64,000 bases of DNA from Caldibacillus thermoamylovorans (GCF_000751775.1 NZ_CCRF01000072.1:1-64000), one strand, 5' to 3'. Numbered from the stretch's first letter, positions 28,473-39,017 are shown. Numbers and translations are program-made. The notes: a model not told the origin generated them from the letters alone.

Positions 28473-29660
28473 TTACACAACTTTTGTCTGAAATTTTTTG
28501 TCCAAACCTTTATCATAAAAAATCGTTGTAAACATTGAAATAACGTACAGAAAAAATAAAATAATAATGAGGATAGACATCCCAAAATGATCGACAAGAA
28601 TACCACCTAAAATCGGTCCGACCATCCTTCCTGCGGTTGCAGCACTGTTAATAATACCTTGGTAAAATCCTTCTTTCCCTTTTGGTGCCAATTGATCTGC
28701 GATAGTCGGAATGGCCGGCCAAACGAGCATCTCTCCACAAGTCAAAATAATCATTGCAGACATAAAACCGCTGAAATGGTGAGAAACGGCAACAACACCA
28801 AAGGAGACCAAGAATATGAAAGTGCCGATGATAATTTGTATTTTTAATGATCGGGCAAACTTTTTCACAAATACGGCCAATAGCGGTTGTGCCAAAACAA
28901 TTAATGCACCGTTCACTGTCCATAGAAGGCTGTATTGCTCAAGGGAAATATGAATTTCTTGCGTGTACGTTGCAATTGTTGTTTGCCATTGAACATAGGC
29001 TATCCAGCAAAGCGCATAACCAATAGAAAGAATAAGTAAGGCACGCATATTCCGTCTATAATGATGTACATTTTCTCCTTGAATTTTTATGGAGGAGATT
29101 CCACTGACAGCCTCGTCGGAAATATTTCGATAAGACATAAATGCAATGATAAAAAAGATAAGGTATAAGACCATATTGGAAACAAAAATTAAATCAAAAG
29201 AAATAGATGCAATAAAGCCTCCCATTGCGGAACCGATAGCAACACCGATATTTGCCGCCACATACATCGCATTAAATGCTTTTCTGCCTCCATCTTTCCA
29301 TGCTGCACCGGCTAAAGCGTAAATAGAAGGGTTGACAATCCCGGATCCCAAGCCGATTAAAACAAGTAGAATCGCATAACTTGGCCAACCATGTGAAAAT
29401 GTTAGAGCAATTAATGCGGCCAGTGTAATTCCGGCACCGGTAATAATGGCCTTAAAACCACCAATTTTATCAAACAAATAACCGCCTAACAAATTCCCAA
29501 TGACCGAAGCTGCCGCATTTAACATTAAAACAAAACCTGCCAAAGATAACGATTTTCCTAAATAGTCGTGTAAATAAATGGTATTTAACGGCCATAAAAA
29601 AGAGCCTCCGGTAGTGTTGATCAAATGACCAATAAAAATAAACCAAAACGGACGAGGCAT
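28473..29660 (-). CDS. Major facilitator superfamily transporter
   Basis: A 395-residue, 12-segment MFS protein. The loop 2-3 signature appears as GGYLFDKIGGFKAI. It resembles drug or proton antiporters of the YttB/YfkF type, but the substrate cannot be read from the sequence. The start is ATG 29660 (MPRPFWFIF), 8 bases after AAGGAG. Unusually, that ribosome site belongs to the edge of dispersed element C. In-frame GTG 29669 overlaps the site. Confidence 0.85.
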   Translation of the reverse strand: MPRPFWFIFIGHLINTTGGSFLWPLNTIYLHDYLGKSLSLAGFVLMLNAAASVIGNLLGGYLFDKIGGFKAIITGAGITLAALIALTFSHGWPSYAILLVLIGLGSGIVNPSIYALAGAAWKDGGRKAFNAMYVAANIGVAIGSAMGGFIASISFDLIFVSNMVLYLIFFIIAFMSYRNISDEAVSGISSIKIQGENVHHYRRNMRALLILSIGYALCWIAYVQWQTTIATYTQEIHISLEQYSLLWTVNGALIVLAQPLLAVFVKKFARSLKIQIIIGTFIFLVSFGVVAVSHHFSGFMSAMIILTCGEMLVWPAIPTIADQLAPKGKEGFYQGIINSAATAGRMVGPILGGILVDHFGMSILIIILFFLYVISMFTTIFYDKGLDKKFQTKVV

Positions 29661-29668
29661 GAATAACA

Positions 29669-29790
29669 CTCCTTATAAAGTTTCATCCGTGGGATTATTC
29701 TCCCGCGGATAGTTAGTTGAACCAATCGGACCTTTATGGACATCTCAAAATCTTGAGGTGAGGTCACACTGCTCAATAAGGTGGGATAAG
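29669..29790 (-). repeat. Copy C of the dispersed element, forming the MFS gene leader
   Basis: On the minus strand it starts CTTATCCCACCTTATTGAGC, passes CCTCAAGATTTTGAG and CCGATTGGTTCAACTAACT, and ends in the stem ATCCGCGGGA/TCCCACGGAT. TTTATAAGGAG follows, and after 8 bases the MFS ATG. The stem differs from other copies but still pairs. With the terminator at 29926 it accounts for the 318-base gap. Confidence 0.8.
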
Positions 29791-29925
29791 AATTTTTTTA
29801 ACAAAATATTTAAGTTCACAAATTATTGTAGGAGTTTTTCTATAAACATGCAAAGAAAAGTTTTTTGTGCAATAATATTTCTTTTTACATCAAATCATAA
29901 ATATATTCAAAATCATTTCAAAAAG

Positions 29926-29971
29926 GGTACCTAGAGGAATAAAAAAATAATTCCTCATTCTAGGCACCCTA
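29926..29971 (-). terminator. Terminator after the ytzC-like gene
   Basis: GGGTACCTAGA-GGAAT pairs with ATTCCTC-TTCTAGGCACCC around AAAAAAATA, a long stem just past the stop. Confidence 0.85.
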
Positions 29972-29978
29972 AAGTTCA

Positions 29979-30245
29979 TTAATGATGGTCGAGCAATGTC
30001 ATTTCATTTTGCAAAGATTGGATCTGTAATCTCATCCGGTGAAGACGGTCTCTTTGCACGGCATTAGCACTCCTGTACACGGCCATTAGTTCATTATATT
30101 GGTCTTCCAGCCTTTGTTGTGCCTCACGATATTCCTGATCATGAAAATACCCTTGTTTTGAACCGTCAATTAACTGTTCTTGTGCAAATTCAACCGTTTG
30201 CTGACATTGGTAAAGAAAATCCTCCATAGACTTTCTTGTTGTCAT
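29979..30245 (-). CDS. ytzC: YtzC-like protein (DUF2524)
   Basis: An 88-residue, almost wholly helical, charged protein (QQTVEFAQEQLIDGSK, HRMRLQIQSLQNEMTLLDHH). Length and ending match B. subtilis YtzC (DUF2524). The function is unknown. GAGGAGGGGC precedes the ATG. It is divergent from ytqA, as expected for that neighbourhood. Confidence 0.8.
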   Translation of the reverse strand: MTTRKSMEDFLYQCQQTVEFAQEQLIDGSKQGYFHDQEYREAQQRLEDQYNELMAVYRSANAVQRDRLHRMRLQIQSLQNEMTLLDHH

Positions 30246-30319
30246 CCACGCCCCTCCTCAATACCATCATTCATGTCCTTTCACATTTATTTTCCTCGTT
30301 TCATTGTAAATATTGTCTC

Positions 30320-30418
30320 TCAATTAATGGGAAAATTGTCAAACACGATTTTTCCTTTAAGAACATGCAAGATATGAATAGGGATGATAAAATGAAAGTT
30401 ATGGAATAAGTTAGTCAT
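30320..30418 (-). CDS. 32-codon ORF behind element copy B
   Basis: ATG 30418 follows AAGGAG by 8 bases, the same spacing as at the MFS gene. The peptide begins MTNLFHNFHFIIPIHILHV and resembles nothing that I know. It may be a remnant or simply chance behind a copied ribosome site. Confidence 0.25.
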   Translation of the reverse strand: MTNLFHNFHFIIPIHILHVLKGKIVFDNFPIN

Positions 30419-30423
30419 AAAAA

Positions 30424-30556
30424 ACGCTCCTTATAAAGTGAAACTTCCATCAGTAGGGATTTGATGGTTAGTTAACCAATCAGACGCATGCGGGCATTTT
30501 CTTTGTAAACTATAATCTTGAGGGTGGGTCTTGACTCGCCGTTAAGATGCGATAAA
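30424..30556 (-). repeat. Copy B of the dispersed element
   Basis: On the minus strand it reads TTATCGCATCTTAACGGCGA, GACCCACCCTCAAGATTATA, TTTACAAAG, TTGGTTAACTAACCATCAAA, then the hairpin and TTTCACTTTATAAGGAG. It fills most of the 335-base gap between ytzC and ytqA and points away from ytqA. Confidence 0.8.
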
Positions 30557-30580
30557 ACTGAAAGGAAGTTACGTTACGCA

Positions 30581-32115
<1,535 letters not shown>

Positions 32116-32124
32116 GGGGGAAGT

Positions 32125-32160
32125 AAAAACCTTTTGGGAAGTAGCCAAAAGGTTTTTCTT
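32125..32160 (+). terminator. Terminator after mnmM
   Basis: AAAACCTTTTGG-GAAGTAG-CCAAAAGGTTTTTCTTT. Bases 32161-32324 show nothing further that I recognise. Confidence 0.9.
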
Positions 32161-32324
32161 TACTGTCTGATAGTGAGCACTCAAAAAGCTAATTGAATAT
32201 TTTCCGTGTTGCTAAATGGCCATTCGTCCTGTATCTACGTTAAAAAAACATTTTTCATCCTCTGTAGTGTAGCCCGCTACATGGAGACCTTGAGAATTTT
32301 ATCACAAAATCTATTCAGTACCAA

Positions 32325-33326
32325 TCAAAGCATCTCATCCGCAATCAACGCATATGACTTCAGCTTATCTTGAAAGTCATAAGTGATTGAAACGAGCATG
32401 ATTTCATCTGTTTGGTAAAGTTCACTTAATTCTTCAAGCTTTTGTTTGATTTTATTCGGATTCCCGACAATCATCCGCTTCCGATTTTCCTGAATTCGCT
32501 TAAGCTCAAAAGGACTGTACCGATAACTTATCGCTTTTTCCGGACTCGGTGTTCCTTTCGATTCCATACCTTGCTCCAACATAATCATACTTAAATCTAT
32601 ACTTGATGCAACTCGTTCTGCTTCTTCATCCGTTTCGGCACAAATAGCAAATACCGCTACCATATTTTTTGGCTTCTCCAAATAGTTTGACGGAGTGAAA
32701 TTATTTATGTAGTGATTCATGAACGATACCCCGCCCTCGCCATTAATAAAAAGGGCAAAATTGTAGGGCAACCCCATTTTTGCCGCCAACACAGCACTTG
32801 CCGGACTGGAACCTAACATCCAAAGCTCCGGTACAGTCTTAACCATTGGAGATGCCTTCAAGCCATATAAAGGGTTCGTCTCCGGAAGATCATCATATAA
32901 ATATTGCAGCAATTCTTCTACTTTTTCGGGATAATCATCGACATTCCGAGTACGACTTTTATTCAAAGCGATTGTTGCACGCGGCATTCCACCGGGAGCA
33001 CGTCCGACACCTAAATCAATTCGTCCCGGCGCCAATCCCTCCAATACGCGAAAATTTTCGGCAACCTTATACGGACTATAATGCGGCAACATCACGCCAC
33101 CTGAGCCGACTCGTATATGCTCAGTTTTTGCAGCCAAATATGCTAACAACACTTCCGGGGAAGAACCTGCTAAACTATACGTATCATGATGTTCTGATAC
33201 CCAAAATCGGGTGTATCCCCATTTTTCGGCAGATTGAGCTAATTCTACCGTATTTTTCAAAGCTTCCTCGGCACTTTGCCCTTCTGATACCGGTGATTGA
33301 TCTAAAATACTTAGTTTTAAAGACAT
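32325..33326 (-). CDS. Luciferase-like FMN-dependent monooxygenase (MsnO8/YwcH type)
   Basis: A 333-residue bacterial-luciferase-fold flavoenzyme. Family motifs are LSILDQSPVSEGQSAEEAL at the start, WVSEHHDT, RVGSGGVMLPHYSPYKVAE and RIDLGVGRAPGG. It probably oxidises an unknown small molecule with reduced FMN and oxygen. AAGGAGGATGG precedes the ATG. It is a single gene with no flavin reductase alongside. Confidence 0.87.
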   Translation of the reverse strand: MSLKLSILDQSPVSEGQSAEEALKNTVELAQSAEKWGYTRFWVSEHHDTYSLAGSSPEVLLAYLAAKTEHIRVGSGGVMLPHYSPYKVAENFRVLEGLAPGRIDLGVGRAPGGMPRATIALNKSRTRNVDDYPEKVEELLQYLYDDLPETNPLYGLKASPMVKTVPELWMLGSSPASAVLAAKMGLPYNFALFINGEGGVSFMNHYINNFTPSNYLEKPKNMVAVFAICAETDEEAERVASSIDLSMIMLEQGMESKGTPSPEKAISYRYSPFELKRIQENRKRMIVGNPNKIKQKLEELSELYQTDEIMLVSITYDFQDKLKSYALIADEML

Positions 33327-33412
33327 TTTTCCATCCTCCTTAAGCGTTTTTGTTCAAATGATATGAATTCGCATATAGTGGAAAATTTCAAGTTTTAAGT
33401 ATTAGTTCGCAA

Positions 33413-33489
33413 GCCGAAAAAATTTTATATTTTTTCGGTGACCAGAGACTTCGATAGCATTACCTCGCAAGCGAAAATGATTTTTCGCT
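33413..33489 (-). terminator. Two A/T-bordered hairpins downstream of ytpB
   Basis: CCGAAAAAA/TTTTTTCGG at 33414-33438 and GCGAAAATGATTTTTCGC at 33471-33488. Each is preceded by TCGCAAGC, so they look like a duplicated hairpin. Either may end ytpB transcription. Confidence 0.55.
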
Positions 33490-33512
33490 GATTCCGGCTC
33501 TCCTCCTACCTA

Positions 33513-34583
33513 TTACTGAGTTTTCCTTGCTTGATATTTTCGATAGGCTTTTGCATTTATATAAAAGAAGTAGCTTTTCGTACCACCTAATTTTAATAAT
33601 TTTTGTGACAGTTCCTTTAATGATTGTTGTTCATCAACTTTCCCGTCGGATAAATATAAACCAAGTAAGCCGCGATTAATTAACTGATGAAATTTCCGAT
33701 CCGGTAATTCCTTCGTATGTGTATCTGCCTCTTGTAAAAATAATCGAAACCTACGATACAGCTGTTCATGATTTTTATAATAAAAACAAAAGTTCAAATC
33801 ACCGCCTTCCCGATCTTCTTCCTGGTCAATGAAATAATCGAGGAGGATGTGGAGCCCCTGAATATATGGAAAATAACCGTTGCGAATGGCTAATCCATCT
33901 TTTTCGGTAAAATCATCCCGCGTCGCATAGGCAACTAAACAAAAAATCCCTAATGTTGAACCGGAACAAGCGGAAAATTCAAACCATTCCATTTCCGGGA
34001 GATTCGTTTTTGACTCGTTAAACCATTTTTGTAACCGGGGAATCCGCTCCTCTACTTTCACATGTTTATGTACCTGTAAATCACAGTAATACTGGCATAG
34101 CTCAATTAAATATTCTTTAATCATTGGGTAATGCTTTATTTTTTTCAATACATTTTGGCAAGTTGTTACCAATTCCTGCAAATAGTTGCCATCCTCTTGA
34201 TCATCCCGGTACCTGTAATAGTTCGTTCCCCCTTTTCCGACAGTCAATGCGGTTATCATGGATTCATGAAGTGCTCGAAAATCTGTCGGGTCTTGTGAAT
34301 TGGAACGATCACATAAATTATCCAAGTAATCACTGATTGTTTGATAAGCAATAATGAAGGATATGACTTCCGGATAGTTTTTCTCTGCCAAAAGAGCCAA
34401 TATTGATCCACCTTCACAATGGAATCGTTTATTCTTAATACTTAAAAGCGCCTGTTTTCGTAATTCTTCATTCGGTATTTCATTCGCCCGCTTTTTCCAA
34501 TAGTCTAGTTCCTTATGAACAGCTGGAAAAATTTTCTTATATGAATGAATCATTAACGTTATTGGGCCAGATGGAACTGCCAC
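33513..34583 (-). CDS. ytpB: Tetraprenyl-beta-curcumene synthase YtpB
   Basis: A 356-residue all-helical terpene synthase (DUF2600) that cyclises heptaprenyl diphosphate to the C35 tetraprenyl-beta-curcumene. The motifs TISDYLDNLCDR (about 100-111) and HILLDYFIDQEEDREGGDLNF (about 240-260) supply the acidic metal-binding residues. HCEGGSI is also family-typical. The start is GTG 34583 (VAVPSGPITLM) after GTGAGG; GTG 34604 is upstream in frame. The cyclase acting next (SqhC) is not in the window. Confidence 0.92.
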   Translation of the reverse strand: MAVPSGPITLMIHSYKKIFPAVHKELDYWKKRANEIPNEELRKQALLSIKNKRFHCEGGSILALLAEKNYPEVISFIIAYQTISDYLDNLCDRSNSQDPTDFRALHESMITALTVGKGGTNYYRYRDDQEDGNYLQELVTTCQNVLKKIKHYPMIKEYLIELCQYYCDLQVHKHVKVEERIPRLQKWFNESKTNLPEMEWFEFSACSGSTLGIFCLVAYATRDDFTEKDGLAIRNGYFPYIQGLHILLDYFIDQEEDREGGDLNFCFYYKNHEQLYRRFRLFLQEADTHTKELPDRKFHQLINRGLLGLYLSDGKVDEQQSLKELSQKLLKLGGTKSYFFYINAKAYRKYQARKTQ

Positions 34584-34784
34584 TTGATTCGCCTCACTTA
34601 TCACTTATTACAATATAGTTTTTTTATATAAAGTATATTATATCGAAAAACAACTTGAATTTGTAATGACCTGTTTTTCCGGCGTAGTTTTCTTTATTCT
34701 AACTTTACTCCTATGTTAAGCGTGAATAATTAATTATTTTCATGTAAAATAGACTAGTTAGATTTTCATGAAAGGTGGAGTTGG

Positions 34785-35309
34785 ATGTATAAAATATATC
34801 CCTATAAAGGGAAATACCCAAAGATTGCTGAAACGGCTTATTTGGCTGATTTTGTTACGGTAACCGGAGCTGTGGAAATCGGGGAATATTCCAGCGTGTG
34901 GTTTCAAACGGTAATTCGTGGCGATGTGGCGCCGACAAAAATCGGGAATAACACAAATATTCAAGACTTATGCATGCTTCATCAAAGTCCCGGTAATCCG
35001 TTGATTTTGGAAGATAATGTGACAATTGGCCATCAGGTTACCTTGCATAGTTGCATCATTCGTAAAAATGCGCTTGTCGGTATGGGCTCCATTGTTCTTG
35101 ATGGCGCGGAAATTGGCGAACATGCTTTTTTAGGTGCCGGAAGTCTTGTCCCACCCGGCAAAAAAATCCCGCCACATACAATGGCTTTCGGCAGACCGGC
35201 AAAAGTAATCCGGGATTTAACTGACGAAGATTATGAAGAAATGAATCGGATTTACAAAGAATACCGGGAGAAAGGGCAATATTATAAAAATTTAAGAGAC
35301 AATTACTAA
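34785..35309 (+). CDS. ytoA: Gamma-class carbonic anhydrase-like protein YtoA
   Basis: A 174-residue left-handed beta-helix protein built of hexapeptide repeats (VEIGEYSSVWF, TKIGNNTNIQD, VTIGHQVTLHSC, AEIGEHAFLGAG). Zinc ligand histidines are in CMLHQSP, IGHQVTLH. Family members include gamma carbonic anhydrases and acyltransferase-like proteins, and activity is unproven. GAAAGGTGGAG precedes the ATG. Confidence 0.9.
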   Translation: MYKIYPYKGKYPKIAETAYLADFVTVTGAVEIGEYSSVWFQTVIRGDVAPTKIGNNTNIQDLCMLHQSPGNPLILEDNVTIGHQVTLHSCIIRKNALVGMGSIVLDGAEIGEHAFLGAGSLVPPGKKIPPHTMAFGRPAKVIRDLTDEDYEEMNRIYKEYREKGQYYKNLRDNY

Positions 35310-35341
35310 AAAGACCGGATACCTCATTTCCCGGTCTTTTC
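35308..35341. terminator. Bidirectional terminator between ytoA and hmp
   Basis: AAAAAGACCGG pairs with CCGGTCTTTT between two convergent genes. Confidence 0.9.
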
Positions 35342-35353
35342 ATGCACTGCAAA

Positions 35354-36556
35354 CTATTGAATAAAGTCCACCTTTGGACCAAAGAACTCATAGCGAATAT
35401 GGTGTTCAGGCAAACCCATCTGATTTAATATTTGAACAACAGCTTTCATAAAGGGTACCGGTCCACATAGATAACAAATAGTATTTTTAGATACAACTTT
35501 TTGTAAAAATGAAAGATCGATATAGCCGATATGATCACAGTCGGTCTCCTCAAGATTTTTTTGTTCTAAAACTGTATAAACTTTTGCCTTATTTAGTTTT
35601 TTCGCAAGCTCCTTAACATAATCACCGAACGCTTGCACATTTTCGTTTTTGGCAGCTTGGATAAATGTGATTTCACGTTCGCTATTATCCTTAACCAATG
35701 TCTCAAACATGCTTAATAACGGCGTAATTCCGACTCCACCGCTAATGAATGCGACAGGTTCAGTTTCTTCCGTATTTAATACAAAATCTCCAGCCGGTGC
35801 ACTGATGTCTAGTTGATCCCCGACATGTACATGATCATGTAAATAATTCGATACCACACCCAACGGTTCACATTCATTTTCCCGTTTTACAGAAATGCGG
35901 AAATAATCATTCCCGGGTGCACATGATAAACTATAATGGCGATTATGTTTGAATTTTTCATCGGGTATGCTTAGGCGAACTGTTATGTATTGCCCGGGTA
36001 AGTAAGTTGGAATAGATGCGCCATCCGTTGGTTTTAAATAAAAAGATGTAATTGCTTCACTTTCTTTAATTTTATCAATAACTGTAAATGCTTTAAGGTC
36101 AGTCCAACCGCCTTTTTGTAAGCTGGCTTCCCGATACATTTCCCCTTCAACTTGAATAAATACATTGGCAATTTCCTCATACGCTTCTGCCCACGCTTGC
36201 AAAATTTCATCTGTTGCTGCTTCACCTAATACCTCTTTAATTGCGGCCAATAAGTTTTCACCAACAATCGGATAATGTTCCGGTCTAATGCTTAAAGCCC
36301 GATGTTTATGGGCAATTTGTTTTACTGCCGGTAAAATTATCTCTAATTCATCAATATGTTTTCCTGCAGCAATGACTGTGTTGGCTAAAGCAGTCGGTTG
36401 AGTTCCTCTTCGTTGGTTCACATGGTTAAAATAATTTAACAGTTCAGGATGATTTTGAAACATTCTTTTGTAAAATGTGCTTGTAATCGTTGTGCCATAT
36501 TCCTCTAATACAGGTACGGTTGATTTTACAATTTTGACTGTCTTTTCAGATAACAC
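35354..36556 (-). CDS. hmp: Flavohemoglobin, nitric oxide dioxygenase
   Basis: A 400-residue protein with a globin domain (1-140, heme-ligand His in IAHKHRALSIRPEHYPIVG), an FAD-binding ferredoxin-reductase domain (RHYSLSCAPG) and an NAD domain (FISGGVGITPLLSMF). It oxidises NO to nitrate using NADPH and oxygen. The start is GTG 36556 (VLSEKTVKIV), 9 bases after AAGGAG; the frame is open to 36592. NsrR-type operators lie just upstream, and nsrR is divergent about 440 bases away. Confidence 0.95.
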   Translation of the reverse strand: MLSEKTVKIVKSTVPVLEEYGTTITSTFYKRMFQNHPELLNYFNHVNQRRGTQPTALANTVIAAGKHIDELEIILPAVKQIAHKHRALSIRPEHYPIVGENLLAAIKEVLGEAATDEILQAWAEAYEEIANVFIQVEGEMYREASLQKGGWTDLKAFTVIDKIKESEAITSFYLKPTDGASIPTYLPGQYITVRLSIPDEKFKHNRHYSLSCAPGNDYFRISVKRENECEPLGVVSNYLHDHVHVGDQLDISAPAGDFVLNTEETEPVAFISGGVGITPLLSMFETLVKDNSEREITFIQAAKNENVQAFGDYVKELAKKLNKAKVYTVLEQKNLEETDCDHIGYIDLSFLQKVVSKNTICYLCGPVPFMKAVVQILNQMGLPEHHIRYEFFGPKVDFIQ

Positions 36557-36575
36557 TATTACCATCTCCTTTAAC

Positions 36576-36639
36576 ATGTAAATTAAATACATCTTTAATC
36601 TAAAATAATTCTCTCTTTAAAGCAATATTTAAAATACAT
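36576..36639 (-). promoter_or_regulatory. Two NsrR-like operators upstream of hmp
   Basis: ATGTAAATTAAATACAT at 36576-36592 is a near-perfect inverted repeat. A second, weaker site CAATATTTAAAATACAT lies at 36623-36639. Both fit the ATRTATTTTAAATATAT-type NsrR pattern known in Bacillus. Confidence 0.7.
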
Positions 36640-36669
36640 CTTTTAAAAAACGTTCACAATTAATAAACT

Positions 36670-36920
36670 GGTACTTTAATCGGTGGAAGAATTGATTGTC
36701 AGTTGAACTAATCAGATGTATGTGGGTACCCCCTCTCCTACCTATTTTCCTCGTTGACTATAATTTTTTGGGGCCTAACCTTGCTGTTATCTGTGGGATT
36801 TTCTCCATTCCCCACTCATGGTCAGTTTTGAACCAAACGGACGTATGCGAACAGTTCATCCTCTACCTTCTTTATAAACTCGAAAATATTGAGATAGGGA
36901 TCTTCCTGCCCGTTAAAATA
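36670..36920 (-). repeat. Copies D1 and D2 of the dispersed element in tandem
   Basis: D1, about 36670-36785, contains TCAGTTGAACTAATCAGATG. D2, about 36790-36920, contains GGTCAGTTTTGAACCAAACG, then TTTATAAACTCGAAAATATT and CTGCCCGTTAAAA. Both are oriented towards hmp and are more decayed than copies A-C. They fill the hmp-nsrR gap. Confidence 0.65.
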
Positions 36921-36993
36921 ATAAATGTAGTATAATTGAGATAGCCGTAGTGATAATAATCTATCCATGCAAAATCTATGATTGGTGATGATA

Positions 36994-37440
36994 ATGAAAC
37001 TGACTTCTTATACAGATTATTCTTTACGAACATTGATCTATTTAGCTTCACTTGAAACAGATAGACTTTGCAATATTCAGGAAATTTCAGATGCCTATGG
37101 TATTTCAAAAAATCATTTAATGAAAGTGGTTCATCACTTAGGAAAGCTTGGAATTATTGAAACCGTACGGGGAAGAAACGGGGGTTTTCGTTTGGCCCTT
37201 CCACCCGGCGACATCAATATCGGTAAACTTGTCCGGCAAACAGAAGATGGTTTTTATTTAGTTGATTGTTTTAATCCCGACACCCCGAATGCTTGTGTCA
37301 TTACTCCGGTTTGCGGACTTTCTCATATATTAAGAGAAGCTTTACAGGCGTATCTTCATGTTTTGGATAAGTATACACTGGCCGATATTGTAAAGTCGCC
37401 CGAGGCCTATCGGGAATTACTATTTAAAGAAATACAATGA
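36994..37440 (+). CDS. nsrR: Nitric oxide-sensing repressor NsrR (Rrf2 family)
   Basis: A 148-residue Rrf2 regulator. The winged HTH covers about residues 26-60 (ISDAYGISKNHLMKVVHHLG). The Fe-S cysteines are C92, C101 and C107 in DCFNPDTPNACVITPVCG, the spacing of NsrR. It should repress hmp and release it when NO attacks the cluster. The ATG at 36994 (MKLTSYTDYSLR) matches family starts; TTG 36982 and ATG 36988 are in frame. A GGTGAT site precedes it. Confidence 0.93.
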   Translation: MKLTSYTDYSLRTLIYLASLETDRLCNIQEISDAYGISKNHLMKVVHHLGKLGIIETVRGRNGGFRLALPPGDINIGKLVRQTEDGFYLVDCFNPDTPNACVITPVCGLSHILREALQAYLHVLDKYTLADIVKSPEAYRELLFKEIQ

Positions 37441-37525
37441 GTAGCAAACCATAGTTATACAAATCTAAAATCAATTTCTAAAATCTCTTTATTAGGATTT
37501 AACTTCTCCCATGGACTTTATAACT

Positions 37526-37581
37526 CAAGAAAGGGGCTGTCCAGAAAGTCATTTTTTCGACTTTTGGATGCCCCTTTCTTG
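37526..37581. terminator. Strong hairpin after nsrR, with MITE-like ends
   Basis: CAAGAAAGGGGC at 37526-37537 pairs exactly with GCCCCTTTCTTG at 37570-37581. The inner ends GGGGCTGTCCAGAAAGTC and GACTTTTGGATGCCCC resemble the ends of the element at 41156. It lies between convergent nsrR and metK. Confidence 0.85.
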
Positions 37582-37642
37582 TTTAAAAAACTTGATAAAT
37601 CAATATTTTAAATGATTCGATATTAGAAGTTCGCCACAATAG

Positions 37643-38839
37643 TTATCTCATTGCTGCTTTTTTCAATAACTCAGCTTTATCCGTTCGTTCCCACGGCAAG
37701 TTTATATCCGTCCGACCAAAATGTCCGTATGCCGCTGTTTGTTTATAAATCGGTCTGCGTAAATCAAGCATTTTGATAATTCCGGCCGGTCTTAAGTCAA
37801 AATGTTTACGGACTAGATCAACTAAAACTGCTTCATCAACTTGCCCCGTCCCGAATGTATCAATAGAAATTGAAACCGGTTGGGCAACCCCAATCGCATA
37901 AGCAAGCTGTACTTCACATTTATCGGCAAGTCCGGCTGCAACAATATTTTTCGCCACATAACGGGCAGCATAAGAAGCGGAACGATCCACTTTCGTCGGA
38001 TCTTTTCCGGAGAACGCACCGCCACCATGATGAGCATAACCCCCATATGTATCGACAATGATTTTTCTCCCCGTTAACCCGGCATCACCTTGTGGTCCAC
38101 CGACAACAAAACGGCCAGTCGGATTAATAAAAAATTTCGTTTTATCATCAATAAACTCGTTTGGAACAACCTTTTTAATAACGAATTCATGAATATCCTT
38201 TTTTATCTGATCCAAATTTACTTCCGGGTGGTGTTGTGTTGAAATAACAATTGTATCGATTCGAACCGGTTTGCCATTTTCATCATATTCTACAGTTACT
38301 TGAGTTTTCCCGTCCGGACGCAAATATGGAATAATTTCTTCTTTTCTAACTTCAGCAAGCCTCCGTGCCAGCCGATGCGCTAACGATATCGGAAGCGGCA
38401 TCAACTCACTCGTTTCATTGCAGGCAAAACCAAACATCAACCCTTGGTCACCGGCACCGATTGCTTCGATTTCATCATCAGTCATCAAGCCTTCGCGCGC
38501 TTCCAAAGCTTGGTTAACGCCCATCGCAATATCTGGTGATTGTTCATCGATGGCTGTCAATACGCCACAGGTCTCTGCATCAAACCCATATTTTGCCCGC
38601 GTATAACCAATTTCTCGAACCGTATCCCGCACTATTTTTGGAATATCAACATAAGAAGTTGTGGAAATTTCTCCAAATACCAGCACTAACCCGGTTGTAA
38701 TGGATGTTTCCGCAGCAACACGGGCATTCGGATCTTCGCTTAAAATCGCATCCAGAATCGCATCTGATATTTGATCGCAAATTTTATCCGGATGTCCTTC
38801 CGTTACCGACTCTGAAGTAAATAGATGTCGTGTCCCCAT
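37643..38839 (-). CDS. metK: S-adenosylmethionine synthetase
   Basis: A 398-residue methionine adenosyltransferase making SAM from ATP and methionine. Motifs are [32 protein letters not shown] and [16 protein letters not shown]. The start is ATG 38839 ([11 protein letters not shown]) after GGAGGAAAAT; the frame extends to 38872. A SAM-I riboswitch controls it. It is divergent from pckA, as in B. subtilis. Confidence 0.97.
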   Translation of the reverse strand: MGTRHLFTSESVTEGHPDKICDQISDAILDAILSEDPNARVAAETSITTGLVLVFGEISTTSYVDIPKIVRDTVREIGYTRAKYGFDAETCGVLTAIDEQSPDIAMGVNQALEAREGLMTDDEIEAIGAGDQGLMFGFACNETSELMPLPISLAHRLARRLAEVRKEEIIPYLRPDGKTQVTVEYDENGKPVRIDTIVISTQHHPEVNLDQIKKDIHEFVIKKVVPNEFIDDKTKFFINPTGRFVVGGPQGDAGLTGRKIIVDTYGGYAHHGGGAFSGKDPTKVDRSASYAARYVAKNIVAAGLADKCEVQLAYAIGVAQPVSISIDTFGTGQVDEAVLVDLVRKHFDLRPAGIIKMLDLRRPIYKQTAAYGHFGRTDINLPWERTDKAELLKKAAMR

Positions 38840-39017
38840 AATTTTCCTCCTTAAAATCGCGCTGGCATTCATTTTATAAAAGCAAAAGCCAGCTTTTTAT
38901 TTGAAACGGATACAAGCCAATGCCCAGGATCAACATCGGAACGTTTTTAAACGATCTGCTTTATTATATTAATAAGCATTCCCCATTCAAATTGGAGATA
39001 TAATTATACAAAAATCT

